From Spirochaetales bacterium (GTDB lineage: Bacteria; Spirochaetota; Spirochaetia; Treponematales; Treponemataceae), in the NCBI GenBank assembly GCA_029098225.1, contig JAQXNX010000033.1:1-64000 (forward strand): DNA of 64,000 nucleotides. The letters run 5' to 3'. Below the pieces are notes generated by a model. That model was not told the DNA's origin and ran no database searches. It saw nothing but the letters and a program-made list of their open reading frames with translations. The translations under genes and the position numbers were made by a program. Every line of letters begins with the position of its first letter. Position 1 is the stretch's first letter. Of this stretch, positions 8,850-17,231 are shown piece by piece.

Positions 8850-8900
8850 AATTACTTCCTTTTATAAAAATCATTCAAAAAGCCATAGCGGCAGTTATAT

Positions 8901-10124
8901 TTATTCTTTACAGGTTTCGTCGTTTAAAAGCTTTGTATCTTTTTGTGGAATCGGGAATGAAAGAGTAAATTTTGAACCTTTATTTTCTTTAGAATCAACT
9001 AGAATTTCTCCGGAAAATTCCTTTACAATTTTATAAGCCATAGTCATTCCAAGTCCGGTTCCATTTGCCTTTGTCGTAAAATACGGTTCAAAAATTTTTG
9101 AAACTGTGTTTTCATTCATTCCGCAACCATTATCAGAAAGAACAATTATATATTTATTATCATTAATAAATGTCTGGATTTCAAAAAGTCCGGAATAATT
9201 TTTTTGGTTTTCAGAAATACGTGTTTTTATTGCAGCCAGAGAATTTTGAGTAAGATTAATTATCACATCACGGAATAATTTTTCATCCAGCATTATTTTT
9301 TTAGAGTTGCCTTCAAATTTTGTTTCTATTTGAATTCCGCAATTCAAGAATTCTGGTCTAATAAATTCAATTACATTTTTAATAATTGTATCCGGGATCT
9401 TTAATTCAAGATTTGCGTTTACAGGTCGGACGGCAAGCAGGAAATCCATTACAAGCTTATTTAAATGTTCAATTTCTTCGTTCACAACATCAAGATGATT
9501 TTCCAGAAATTTCTTTTCAGGTAAAGAATCATTTTCGCGGGCCTTTACAAGTGCTTTTTGAATAAGCTGAATATGAATACTCATTGCTCCAAGCGGATTT
9601 TTAATTTCATGAGCCATGCCGGCAGCAAGGTTTGTAAGATTAGCAAGATTTTCCATTCGATGAAGTCTTACATCCTGATTTTTTTTGTGAGTAATATCAT
9701 TAACCAGAATAATTTTTCCACAAAGATTTCCTTCCTGCATTAATGGAGAAATAGAAATATTTAAAAACCGGACAGAACCGCCCGAAGTAACTGTAGAAAA
9801 CTCTTCTGTACTGTTAGTAATTTCTTTTTCCATACAGTTCTTAAAAAATCCGGCAATTTCTTCATCTTCAATATATTCCCACAAAGGATTATTTGAATCT
9901 TTTATTTCATCAAGATGAACAGAAAAAGGAATTCTACTTTCTACTATTAAATTATTTCTTAAAAGACAAAAATTATTATCTACAATTAAAAGACCGTTAG
10001 AAAGAGAATCTATAAGAGAATATAAGCTTTCATTTTCTGAATACAATTCATTTATAATAGAAAGAAGCTGTTCATTCGAAAGCTTAGAAGCTTTTTGATT
10101 GATTCTTTTTACATATTCACGCAT
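8901..10124 (-). CDS. PAS-domain sensor histidine kinase (NtrB-like, soluble)
   Basis: A 407-residue kinase with no membrane segments. A PAS domain occupies about residues 36-145. The H-box AAGMAHEIKNPLGAMS has the phosphorylatable H172. The catalytic domain shows the N-box (NLTQNSLAAI), the G1 box (LSDNGCGM) and the G2 box (GTGLGM). It is the likely partner of the downstream sigma-54 regulator. The first 16 nt overlap the end of holB, so the pair is joined to a holB-cvpA-murG transcription run. The signal sensed is unknown. Confidence 0.92.
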   Translation of the reverse strand: MREYVKRINQKASKLSNEQLLSIINELYSENESLYSLIDSLSNGLLIVDNNFCLLRNNLIVESRIPFSVHLDEIKDSNNPLWEYIEDEEIAGFFKNCMEKEITNSTEEFSTVTSGGSVRFLNISISPLMQEGNLCGKIILVNDITHKKNQDVRLHRMENLANLTNLAAGMAHEIKNPLGAMSIHIQLIQKALVKARENDSLPEKKFLENHLDVVNEEIEHLNKLVMDFLLAVRPVNANLELKIPDTIIKNVIEFIRPEFLNCGIQIETKFEGNSKKIMLDEKLFRDVIINLTQNSLAAIKTRISENQKNYSGLFEIQTFINDNKYIIVLSDNGCGMNENTVSKIFEPYFTTKANGTGLGMTMAYKIVKEFSGEILVDSKENKGSKFTLSFPIPQKDTKLLNDETCKE

Positions 10125-11374
10125 ATTTTCATAATACCTTCATATTTTATATTCACTGCAGAAATATCCCGTAGTAAAATTTCAAAAGCAGAAAGCGGCG
10201 TCTGATTATATAACATTATATTATCGCGACAGGTATGAAGAACTGCCGAAAGATTATGTAAAAATTCAAAGGCCATTGAACTTTTATTTAACAGTTCATT
10301 TTTTTCTATTGCAAGATTAAATGATTTTTTTAAATATATAAGAATTTCTTTAAGGAAAATATCAAGCTCAATTCTTGGGGAAAAGTTTCCACATTCTTTA
10401 ATAACCTCTGCACAATCTGGAATTTGCCTTAGTGCAATTTTTTTGCAGAATTCCACAGCAGACTTTTTAATAACCTCTGGAGAAACAGGAAGAAATGTCA
10501 GCAGATATTCATTAATATTTCCGTTAAAACTTTCGTTATGATAAACCCTGCTTATTACAGATTTCTGTTGTTCAGATGTACGTTCTGCAAAAGTATATGT
10601 TCTAACCCGCGAAAGAATTGTCTGCATAATTGAATTTCTTTTAGAAGTAAGCAGAATAAAAACACAATCCTGCGGCGGCTCTTCAAGAATTTTAAGAAGA
10701 GCATTTCTTACACTATTCTGCATTCTGTCTGCATTTTCAATAATTATAGTTTTTTTACCTTCATCACTTTTTATTCGCGCCCAGTCTTCAAGATTTCTTA
10801 TCTGATTTACCGGAATTGAATCATATAAAAAATCTTCTTCCAGCTTAAGTGCATCTTTTTCAAGAGAATCACAAAGTTCAGAAACATTTTCATATTCAGG
10901 AAGCTCTCTTGGAAAATCAAGAATTTCAAGATTCTCATTTATACCCTGAATAATATTTCCAATTTTAGAAAGATTTGTTTCACCTTCCCATAAAATTGGA
11001 TTAAATCTTAGAGTTAATTTTCTTATACTTCGTAAAAACAGATATCTGGTAGCATTTAAATATGAGGCATTACAAGAAAGCGCTTGTAAAAATGTTTTCT
11101 TAGCAGCAGAAATTTCCAGACTACAATCGCGCGGACCTAAAAGCATAATATTATTAAAGGTTAATGCCTTTGACTGTAAGCAGGTACTGCACTCACATTG
11201 CCACTGACCTTTTTTTTCTGCCCTGCATCCGAATATTCTTGCAGTTTCCAAAGCCGCAGTTAATTTTCCAGAGCCAACCGGACCTGAATATAAAACCGAA
11301 CGCGGAAAAGTGTTATTTTTTATATCAGAAATAATACTTTTGCTGATATTTTGTGATACAAGATTTTCAAACAT
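10109..11374 (-). CDS. holB: DNA polymerase III delta' subunit
   Basis: The clamp-loader delta' subunit, 421 residues. It has a P-loop GPVGSGKLT (31-39), a four-cysteine zinc module (C50, C60, C62, C65), and the conserved ALLKILEEPP motif followed by the sensor/SRC-like stretch ILSRVRTYTF, where Arg-Val replaces the usual Arg-Cys. An insertion of about 90 residues between the zinc module and ALLKILEEPP makes it longer than most HolB proteins (about 330). GAGAGG precedes the ATG. It could also act as a gamma/tau paralogue, but tau would be longer. Confidence 0.85.
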   Translation of the reverse strand: MFENLVSQNISKSIISDIKNNTFPRSVLYSGPVGSGKLTAALETARIFGCRAEKKGQWQCECSTCLQSKALTFNNIMLLGPRDCSLEISAAKKTFLQALSCNASYLNATRYLFLRSIRKLTLRFNPILWEGETNLSKIGNIIQGINENLEILDFPRELPEYENVSELCDSLEKDALKLEEDFLYDSIPVNQIRNLEDWARIKSDEGKKTIIIENADRMQNSVRNALLKILEEPPQDCVFILLTSKRNSIMQTILSRVRTYTFAERTSEQQKSVISRVYHNESFNGNINEYLLTFLPVSPEVIKKSAVEFCKKIALRQIPDCAEVIKECGNFSPRIELDIFLKEILIYLKKSFNLAIEKNELLNKSSMAFEFLHNLSAVLHTCRDNIMLYNQTPLSAFEILLRDISAVNIKYEGIMKICVNM

Positions 11375-11383
11375 ATATTCCTC

Positions 11384-11869
11384 TCAGGCAGTTTTCATCT
11401 GTGTAAAATCTGTATTTTTAATAAAATTATGAATTAAATTATAGAAATAACTATTTTCAAAAAGATTTTCAATTTTAAAGAAAGGCTGAGTCTCCAGGAA
11501 AACGATTAAAATCCAGCAGAGTGCAAAACCTTCAAAAATTCCAAAAAATACTCCAAGAGTTTTATCAAGACTATTTAAAATTTTAAACTGAAACAGCTTT
11601 GAAATAACCGTCTGAATTATTTTTAATACAAGAAAGACTGCAATAAAAATAGCAAGGAATGCAAGAATATCAGAAAGCATTACATTTTTTATGGCACTAA
11701 AATATTTTATGGAAACTGCTTTATAAAAAATACAGCCAAGCAAAAGACCTGCAACCCAGCATAAAATTCCAAATATACTGTCTAAAAAGCCTTTTATTAA
11801 ACCGATTAAAGCGAATAAAACAATAATTCCACAAATAACGTAATCAACTACAGTAAATGTCATTTTCAA
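11384..11869 (-). CDS. cvpA: CvpA-family membrane protein
   Basis: A 161-residue integral membrane protein with four predicted helices (about 9-27, 32-50, 65-87, 103-125) and the CvpA family pattern, including VDYVICGII, LIGLIKGF and the LDKTLGVFFGIFEGF stretch. CvpA was first linked to colicin V production; its general function is unclear. The ATG overlaps the murG stop by 4 nt and holB follows by 9 nt, so it sits inside a murG-cvpA-holB run. Confidence 0.85.
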   Translation of the reverse strand: MKMTFTVVDYVICGIIVLFALIGLIKGFLDSIFGILCWVAGLLLGCIFYKAVSIKYFSAIKNVMLSDILAFLAIFIAVFLVLKIIQTVISKLFQFKILNSLDKTLGVFFGIFEGFALCWILIVFLETQPFFKIENLFENSYFYNLIHNFIKNTDFTQMKTA

Positions 11870-13035
11870 TATCCAATTTTTTCAAAAATTAGTTCAGCAA
11901 TTTTTTCAGAAGGACGTTTTCCTTCTCCAACAACTATACGTAAATTATCGGAATATTCTGAACGAATCTTTGTATCTAAAAATTCATCTAACGCCTTGCA
12001 AAGATTTTCGTCTGTCGCTTCTGTTCCGACAAGGATTTTTGCAGCTCCTTTTTCCTTAAAGAATTCAGCATTATCAACCTGATCCCCACGTGTTCCCGAA
12101 CCACACAAAGGAATTAAAACAAGAGGCTTAGACAATACAGCAGCTTCCCATAAAGAATTAGCACCAGAACGAGAAAGAACAATATCTGCACACGCAAGAA
12201 CATCCGGCATTTGTGAATAAATAAAATCAAAAGGATGATAATCAGGATATTTTTCTTTTAACTCTTCAGAAACTTTACCATCAGTATTTACAAGACCAGT
12301 CTGATGAACAACAATAAAATTTTTGCAAAGATATTCAATATTTTGCTGAACAAGCTCATTTATCTGTTTTGCACCAGAACTTCCGCCAAGAACAAGAAGA
12401 ACAGGCTTAGAAGCTTTATTCTTTTCTATTCCTAAAAACTCAAGACCTGCTTTAGCTTCCGCATTATAAAAAACTGGTCGAACAGGATTTCCTGTTACAA
12501 TCACTTTTTTCTGATTTAATTCCGAAAGATTATTTTTAGTAGCTTCGTAGGAAACAAGCATTTTATCTGCAAACCGGAAATTTATTCTGTTAGCAAGACC
12601 AAGAGTAAAATCGCATTCATGAATGAAGACAGGAATTCGTAACAGATGAGCTGCAACACATGGCGGAACGCTTACAAAGCCACCTTTCGAAAACAAAACC
12701 GCAGGTTTTGTTTTTCTAAGGATATGAAAGGCACAAAAAAATCCGGCAAGAATTCTAAACAGGTCAGAAAAATTTTTAAGAGAAAAATATCTGCGGAGTT
12801 TACCTGAAGGAATTCCGTAAAAATTTTTGCATAATTGATTTGAATCAGAACCTTTTGAACTTTCAACAATTTTACGGTCCATTCCTTTTGAACAGCCAAT
12901 CCATTCAACTTCAAGAGGAATTCCTTTTTTTAAAGCCAGCTGCTTTAACTCATCAGCAACAGCAAGTCCGGGATAAATATGTCCGGCAGTTCCTCCACCG
13001 GTAAAGGCAACTAAATTTGTGTTATTTTTTTTCAT
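11866..13035 (-). CDS. murG: UDP-GlcNAc--undecaprenyl-PP-MurNAc-pentapeptide transferase
   Basis: MurG converts lipid I to lipid II at the inner face of the membrane. The protein has the N-terminal glycine-rich GGGTAGHIYPGLAVA motif near residue 14, FSKGGFVSVPP, a second G-loop LVLGGSSGA and the donor-binding SRSGANSLWEA segment. I place the start at the ATG at 13035 (389 residues), not the in-frame TTG at 13047, because TTG falls in the -10/start region of a good promoter. The mRNA would have a leader of only about 4 nt. It heads murG-cvpA-holB-kinase-regulator. Confidence 0.9.
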   Translation of the reverse strand: MKKNNTNLVAFTGGGTAGHIYPGLAVADELKQLALKKGIPLEVEWIGCSKGMDRKIVESSKGSDSNQLCKNFYGIPSGKLRRYFSLKNFSDLFRILAGFFCAFHILRKTKPAVLFSKGGFVSVPPCVAAHLLRIPVFIHECDFTLGLANRINFRFADKMLVSYEATKNNLSELNQKKVIVTGNPVRPVFYNAEAKAGLEFLGIEKNKASKPVLLVLGGSSGAKQINELVQQNIEYLCKNFIVVHQTGLVNTDGKVSEELKEKYPDYHPFDFIYSQMPDVLACADIVLSRSGANSLWEAAVLSKPLVLIPLCGSGTRGDQVDNAEFFKEKGAAKILVGTEATDENLCKALDEFLDTKIRSEYSDNLRIVVGEGKRPSEKIAELIFEKIGY

Positions 13036-13046
13036 AAAGTGTGTCA

Positions 13047-13084
13047 ATTTTACCCTTTACATGACTTTAAATCAATAATAGAAT
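13047..13084. promoter_or_regulatory. overlapping divergent promoters of murG and iorA
   Basis: Minus strand (murG): TTGATT 13075-13070, 17 nt, TAAAAT 13052-13047. Plus strand (iorA): TTTACA 13056-13061, 17 nt, TAGAAT 13079-13084, then ATG 7 nt later. The two promoters occupy the same 38 bp, so polymerases cannot bind both at once. Confidence 0.65.
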
Positions 13085-13091
13085 AAGTTTT

Positions 13092-15044
13092 ATGTCAAAA
13101 CAGATGATTATGGGAAATCAGGCAATTGCTCTTGGAGCATTAAAGGCCGGTGTAAACCTTGTTGCAGGTTATCCTGGAACTCCTTCCAGCGAAATAATAG
13201 AGTTTATTTCAAAATATAATAAAAAAACAGGAACCTATGTTGAATGGTCTGTAAACGAAAAAGCTGCCGTAGAAGTTGCAGCCGGAGCAAGTTATGCAGG
13301 AAGCCGTACACTTGTTACAATGAAGCAGGTTGGACTGAACGTTGCCAGCGATCCTGTTATGTGTCTTTCTTATGTGGGAATAAAAGGCGGCATGGTAATT
13401 GTCAGTGCCGATGATCCGGGACCAATTTCAAGCCAGACAGAACAGGATACAAGAACCTTTGGTTCATATTCTAAAATTCCGGTTTTTGATCCTTCAACTC
13501 CATCAGAAGCTTATGAAATGATTCAGGAAGCCTTCGAACTTTCAGAAAAATACAATACTCCTGTAATTCTGCGACCTACAACAAGAGTAGACCATGCATA
13601 TGAATCAATGGAATTTCCAGAATTGAAAAACTGCCGCAAAAATGGAGTTTTTGAAAAAGACACACAGCGCTGGGTAATTTTTCCAAAAGCGTCTTATAAT
13701 AATCACAAAAGAATTTTCGAAAGAAATGAAAAAAATCTTCCACAGGAATTTTCAAAATCAAGATGGAATTTTGCAGGGGGAAGTCTCCCCCTCGCTTCAG
13801 CCACCGCAAATGCGGCGTCTTCCGCTACCCCTTCAAGCGGGGAAAAATTTTCTTCAGATACCCTTCCCCGCAACGCCCCGCTTTTATTTGCCGCAGGAGG
13901 AATTTCTTACTGTTATTTAATGGAAGCACTTTCAATATTGCACAAAGAAAATCCGGAAAACCGGCAGATTAATAAGGCTCAGGTTTTAAAAATCGGAACA
14001 CCTTATCCATTTCCAAATCAGCTTGCAAAAGATTTTATAACAGAAAATTTTTCTTTCTCTGCAAATGAAAGTCATACAGAAATTACAGTTTTTGAAGAGC
14101 TTGATCCTGTAATAGAAAATGCTCTTATTTATCTTTGCGGAAAAGAAAAGCTTACCTGTACCATTCATGGAAAAATTGATAAAACTGTTCCAGAAGCCGG
14201 AGAACTTTCTGTTGAAATTGTTAAAGAAATAATTCAGAAAATTGCAGGAATAAAAGCTTCTGAACCAGAAAATCTAAAGCTTCCAGAGCTTCCGGTTCGC
14301 CCTCCGGTTTTATGCGCAGGCTGTCCTCACAGAGGAGCTTTTTATGCTGTAAAGCAGGCAATGAAAGGCGAAAAAACAGTTTATTGCGGAGACATCGGCT
14401 GTTACACGCTTGGAAATGCAAAACCACTTGATATGTGCGATACCTGTCTTTGTATGGGTGCAGATATAACAATGGCCCAGGGTTTTTATCATAATGAACC
14501 GGACAGAAAATGTTTTTCTTTTATAGGAGATTCAACATTTTTTGCCTCTGGAATAACAGGTGTTGTAAATGCAGTTTATAATCAGTCACATCAGACAATC
14601 TGTATTCTTGATAATTCAACAACAGCAATGACAGGACATCAGCCTCATCCCGGAACTGGCCGAACAATGATGGGCGAAATTGTAGAAAAAATCAGCATAG
14701 AAAAAATATTAACTTCTATTGGAGTTAAGCCTGTAATTACAGTAAATCCATTTAATCAGCCAGAAGCTGTAAATGCTGTAAAAGAAGCTGTTGCAAGCGA
14801 AGGAGTTAGTGCAGTAATTTTTAAGGCACCTTGTATTGCAATAGCTTCAAAAGTCGGCTGGGAAAAGCCTCACGCATTAAAAGTAGATGAAGCAAAATGC
14901 ATTGCCTGCAGAAAATGTATTAATGAACTTGGCTGTCCTGCATTAAGCATAAGTACAGAAAACAAAAAAGTCGAAATTGATTCATCATTGTGTACAGGCT
15001 GCGGCTTATGTAAAAATGTTTGTCCTGTAAAGGCAATCAATTAA
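13092..15044 (+). CDS. iorA: indolepyruvate:ferredoxin oxidoreductase alpha subunit
   Basis: IorA, with IorB, converts aryl-2-oxoacids (from Trp, Phe, Tyr) to aryl-acetyl-CoA with reduction of ferredoxin; the reaction is reversible. The 650-residue protein has the N-terminal pyrimidine domain (GNQAIALGALKAGV, YPGTPSSE), the TPP-binding domain with CAGCPHRG and GDIGCYTLG, and two C-terminal 4Fe-4S clusters (CIACRKC...C and CTGCGLC...C). It is longer than usual because residues about 229-262 are encoded by a GC-rich palindromic insertion. It is likely leaderless. iorB follows 25 nt downstream. Confidence 0.95.
   Translation: MSKQMIMGNQAIALGALKAGVNLVAGYPGTPSSEIIEFISKYNKKTGTYVEWSVNEKAAVEVAAGASYAGSRTLVTMKQVGLNVASDPVMCLSYVGIKGGMVIVSADDPGPISSQTEQDTRTFGSYSKIPVFDPSTPSEAYEMIQEAFELSEKYNTPVILRPTTRVDHAYESMEFPELKNCRKNGVFEKDTQRWVIFPKASYNNHKRIFERNEKNLPQEFSKSRWNFAGGSLPLASATANAASSATPSSGEKFSSDTLPRNAPLLFAAGGISYCYLMEALSILHKENPENRQINKAQVLKIGTPYPFPNQLAKDFITENFSFSANESHTEITVFEELDPVIENALIYLCGKEKLTCTIHGKIDKTVPEAGELSVEIVKEIIQKIAGIKASEPENLKLPELPVRPPVLCAGCPHRGAFYAVKQAMKGEKTVYCGDIGCYTLGNAKPLDMCDTCLCMGADITMAQGFYHNEPDRKCFSFIGDSTFFASGITGVVNAVYNQSHQTICILDNSTTAMTGHQPHPGTGRTMMGEIVEKISIEKILTSIGVKPVITVNPFNQPEAVNAVKEAVASEGVSAVIFKAPCIAIASKVGWEKPHALKVDEAKCIACRKCINELGCPALSISTENKKVEIDSSLCTGCGLCKNVCPVKAIN
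13773..13881 (+). repeat. GC-rich palindromic element inserted in frame in iorA
   Basis: About 108 bp with base composition quite unlike its surroundings. It contains hairpins GGGGG-AAGTCT-CCCCC, CCGCA-AA-TGCGG and CCGCT-N8-AGCGG, and C/G runs near both ends. It encodes a Ser/Ala/Pro-rich stretch (residues about 229-262) that interrupts the linker before the conserved LLFAAGGISY strand. The frame is kept open. Confidence 0.7.
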
Positions 15045-15069
15045 AAATGTAATAAACTGGAGTAAACAA

Positions 15070-15636
15070 ATGGCTAAAAATATATTGATTTGTGGAGTCG
15101 GCGGACAAGGAACAGTTCTGGCCGCTAAAGTACTTTCTCAGGCAGCAATTTCTTCCGGCGAAAAAGTCCTTTCTGCAGAAACTATTGGAATGGCCCAAAG
15201 AGGCGGTAGTGTTGTAAGCCATGTAAGAATTGGAGAAGATGTTTTTTCTCCACTAATTCCAGAACACCAGGCAGATATCATAATTGCCTTTGAAGCTGCA
15301 GAAGCTGTAAGAAATCTGGCGTACTTAAAAAAAGATGGAATGATAATTGTAAACAAGAAGGTTGTTCAGCCTGTTACTGCAAGCCTTACAGGAAAAGCTT
15401 TTTCAGAAGATGTTATGCTGGAAGCTCTCAAAAGCAGTGGGGCAAAAGTTACCTGCGTTGATACCGATAAAGCATGTGCTGAGCTTGGAAGTTCAAAAAT
15501 TGTAAATATTCTATTATTAGGCTCTGCTTGCAAAACAGGAATAATAGATTACAGTTCAGTAGAAGATGCAATTAAAAATCTTGTAAAACCAGAATTTTAT
15601 GAACTTAATCTAAAAGCCTTGCATTACGAAAACTAA
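15070..15636 (+). CDS. iorB: indolepyruvate:ferredoxin oxidoreductase beta subunit
   Basis: IorB is the small gamma-type subunit of the 2-oxoacid oxidoreductase. The 188 residues include the N-terminal GVGGQGTVLAAKVLSQAA motif, ETIGMAQRGGSVVSHVRIG, and the FEAAEAVRNL block that are typical of the family. Only 25 nt separate it from iorA and a CTGGAG site precedes the ATG, so the two form an operon. The 3' end converges on the ankyrin gene, 4 nt away, with no visible terminator. Confidence 0.95.
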   Translation: MAKNILICGVGGQGTVLAAKVLSQAAISSGEKVLSAETIGMAQRGGSVVSHVRIGEDVFSPLIPEHQADIIIAFEAAEAVRNLAYLKKDGMIIVNKKVVQPVTASLTGKAFSEDVMLEALKSSGAKVTCVDTDKACAELGSSKIVNILLLGSACKTGIIDYSSVEDAIKNLVKPEFYELNLKALHYEN

Positions 15637-15640
15637 ATTC

Positions 15641-16543
15641 TTATGCTTCTTTGTGATATGGTTTTAAAATTTCTACAAGCCTATCTTTTTTGAACAAAGT
15701 TGCATAATTATAAGCGCTCATTCCCATCATATCTTTTACATCTGGATCAGCACCATTTTCTGCAAGTATCCTTACAAGATTTTCTCTGTTTGCGCCTACA
15801 GCAAGAATAAGATTACACTGCCCTTCTTTGTTAATTGTATTTAACTGAGCTCCCTTAGAAATAAGGAATTTTGTTATTTTTTCATTTCCCCGCCATACAG
15901 CATCCATTACAGCAGTATAGCCACGGTCATCAGATACGGCATCAAGTTCAGCACCTAAGCCAAGCAGCATTTCTACAAATTCATAGTTATCATTTCTGCA
16001 GGCAATATTAAGCATTGGAGTTCCTGTATCATCGCGGGAATTAACACTCATTCCAGCCTCTAAGAAATCATTAACAATTTCAATTTTATTTTTGGCTATG
16101 TAAGTTCCAAAGCAATCAGAAGTAAATGGAATACCTCTGTCTAAAAGCTTATTTTTTGCCAGACGTTTTTTTGCTGCTTCAGAGATTTTTTTATAGTCCT
16201 TTTTAAGCTTCTTTTCAAACTCATCTGATGAAGAAAGAAGAATCAAATCATCACAAAATAATTCATTCTTTTCTAAGTCTTTTATATTTGTAATCAAAGG
16301 AATTTTTTCGCAGGCAACAAATCCAGAAAGCGAAATTAAAGAAGAAACTGAAGCCTCAATAGATTTTATATTTTCGCAGTAAACAATTATAGAAGCAAAA
16401 CTTTTAAAAGCTTTTTTTTGTTTTTTTAACTGTTCAATTTCAAACGAAGAAACTACACATTTATTTTTCTTATCCAGCAATTCTAATTGTGAAGTGATAT
16501 TTTGTGTAAAAGTCTGACTGTCAGTAATAATTAACCATTTCAT
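15641..16543 (-). CDS. ankyrin-repeat protein
   Basis: A 300-residue cytoplasmic protein. The N-terminal half (1-130) looks like a receiver-like alpha/beta fold but has no recognisable phosphorylation site; I do not assign it. The C-terminal half (about 150-295) contains four ankyrin repeats, with GTPMLNIACRNDNYEFVEMLLGLGA and GYTAVMDAVWRGNEKITKFLISKGA as the clearest. Partner unknown. The ATG at 16543 is preferred to an in-frame TTG at 16579: a near-consensus promoter ends 7 nt before the ATG and the TTG lies within its -35 box. Confidence 0.75.
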   Translation of the reverse strand: MKWLIITDSQTFTQNITSQLELLDKKNKCVVSSFEIEQLKKQKKAFKSFASIIVYCENIKSIEASVSSLISLSGFVACEKIPLITNIKDLEKNELFCDDLILLSSSDEFEKKLKKDYKKISEAAKKRLAKNKLLDRGIPFTSDCFGTYIAKNKIEIVNDFLEAGMSVNSRDDTGTPMLNIACRNDNYEFVEMLLGLGAELDAVSDDRGYTAVMDAVWRGNEKITKFLISKGAQLNTINKEGQCNLILAVGANRENLVRILAENGADPDVKDMMGMSAYNYATLFKKDRLVEILKPYHKEA

Positions 16544-16550
16544 AAATTCA

Positions 16551-16579
16551 ATTATAAATCGAAATATATAATAAAACAA
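16551..16579 (-). promoter_or_regulatory. promoter of ankyrin gene, leaderless spacing
   Basis: Minus strand TTGTTT (16579-16574), 17 nt, TATAAT (16556-16551), then 7 nt to the ATG at 16543. No ribosome site is present. Confidence 0.65.
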
Positions 16580-16589
16580 GTATGCGCTT

Positions 16590-16721
16590 TTACATCCCTA
16601 AATCTCGAAATGCAAGACCATTAAAATGAACAATAACTTCTTTTGGAATATTTTTGTCACCGTTATATGAGAAATACGGATGTGTAATACCTAAGTAAAT
16701 AATTAAAATTGGTAGGTTTAA
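16590..16721 (-). pseudogene. gene remnant, unknown protein C-terminus
   Basis: A frame on the minus strand, open for 43 codons without a start, reads like true protein sequence (for example THPYFSYNGDKNIPKEVIV, then HFNGLAFRDLG) and ends in TAA at 16592-16590. I do not recognise the family. It looks like the surviving 3' end of a decayed gene. Confidence 0.35.
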
Positions 16722-16723
16722 TT

Positions 16724-16849
16724 ATGCTGTTATTAGTTCTGTTAATCAGTTTTGTAGTTTTAATTATTTTGTTACGCAATTGCTGTAAAAAATCAAGTTA
16801 TACTCGTCCATATTCCGGCAGAAATTTTGCATATCTGGGACGCAAATAG
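16724..16849 (+). CDS. possible 41-residue single-pass membrane peptide
   Basis: ATG at 16724 to TAG at 16849, preceded by GGTAGG at a 7-nt spacing. The peptide begins with a strongly hydrophobic helix (about residues 1-17), followed by Arg-Asn-Cys-Cys-Lys-Lys and a polar, aromatic tail. It looks like a small membrane protein, but the region also holds gene remnants, so this may be chance. Confidence 0.4.
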   Translation: MLLLVLLISFVVLIILLRNCCKKSSYTRPYSGRNFAYLGRK

Positions 16850-16949
16850 CTATGCCTATGTTGAAAATCGCTTCTTTACGTTTTATGAAACAAAGGAAGA
16901 ATGTCAGAAGCAGATTGATTTTTATAACAGCTTCAGGATTGAAAATTAG
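16764..16949 (+). pseudogene. gene remnant overlapping the small membrane peptide
   Basis: In another plus frame, without a start codon, the sequence reads WDANSYAYVENRFFTFYET, then KEECQKQIDFYNSFRIEN before TAG at 16947-16949. The composition is that of real protein. It may be the 3' end of a decayed gene or a frameshifted continuation of the 41-residue frame. Confidence 0.35.
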
Positions 16950-16959
16950 GCTCTTTTAT

Positions 16960-16992
16960 AAAAAAAAAGGCTTCCTACTTTCGTAAGAAGCC
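16960..16992 (-). terminator. rho-independent terminator of tRNA-Phe
   Basis: On the minus strand GGCTTC-TTAC-GAAA-GTAG-GAAGCC (10-bp stem with one G-T pair and a GAAA loop, 16992-16969) followed by nine T residues. It starts 2 nt after the tRNA end. Confidence 0.9.
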
Positions 16993-16994
16993 AT

Positions 16995-17067
16995 TGCCAC
17001 AAGTTAGAATCGAACTAACGACATACGGATTTTCAGTCCGGCGCTCTACCAACTGAGCTATTGCGGC
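16995..17067 (-). tRNA. tRNA-Phe (GAA)
   Basis: A complete cloverleaf on the minus strand, 73 nt. The acceptor stem GCCGCAA pairs with TTGTGGC (one G-T), the D-arm contains AGCTCAGTTGGTAGAGC, the anticodon loop is CTGAAAA with anticodon GAA, and the T-arm contains GTTCGATTC. The discriminator base is A. CCA is not encoded. Confidence 0.97.
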
Positions 17068-17215
17068 ATGTGATGAATAGAAATATATACTTTTCTAAGC
17101 TTTATGTCAACATGTGAAAGCCATTTTTTTTAAATTTTTATGTAAAATTTTTTATAAGCTTTTTATAAAAATTTAAAAGAGGAAATCAAAAAAATGGCAA
17201 AAAATTTAAAACCTG

Positions 17216-17224
17216 TGTTATAAT
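17216..17224 (+). promoter_or_regulatory. extended -10 promoter of 7TM-GGDEF gene, leaderless spacing
   Basis: TG-T-TATAAT, an exact extended -10, ends 7 nt before the ATG at 17232. No good -35 is present at 17-18 nt, which an extended -10 can tolerate. Confidence 0.6.
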
Positions 17225-17231
17225 ATATCCG

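Noticed and set aside
13036-13047. TTG start for murG, apparently with an AAAGGG ribosome site
   Set aside because: The same bases form the -10 (TAAAAT) of a good promoter, and the ATG at 13035 gives the usual MurG N-terminus.
16544-16579. TTG start for the ankyrin gene
   Set aside because: The TTG lies within the -35 box of a promoter whose -10 is placed for the ATG at 16543.
17194-17223. Possible 9-residue leader peptide before the 7TM-GGDEF gene
   Set aside because: It has an AGAGGA site, but its end overlaps the extended -10 TGTTATAAT, which explains the sequence better. A leader peptide cannot be fully excluded.
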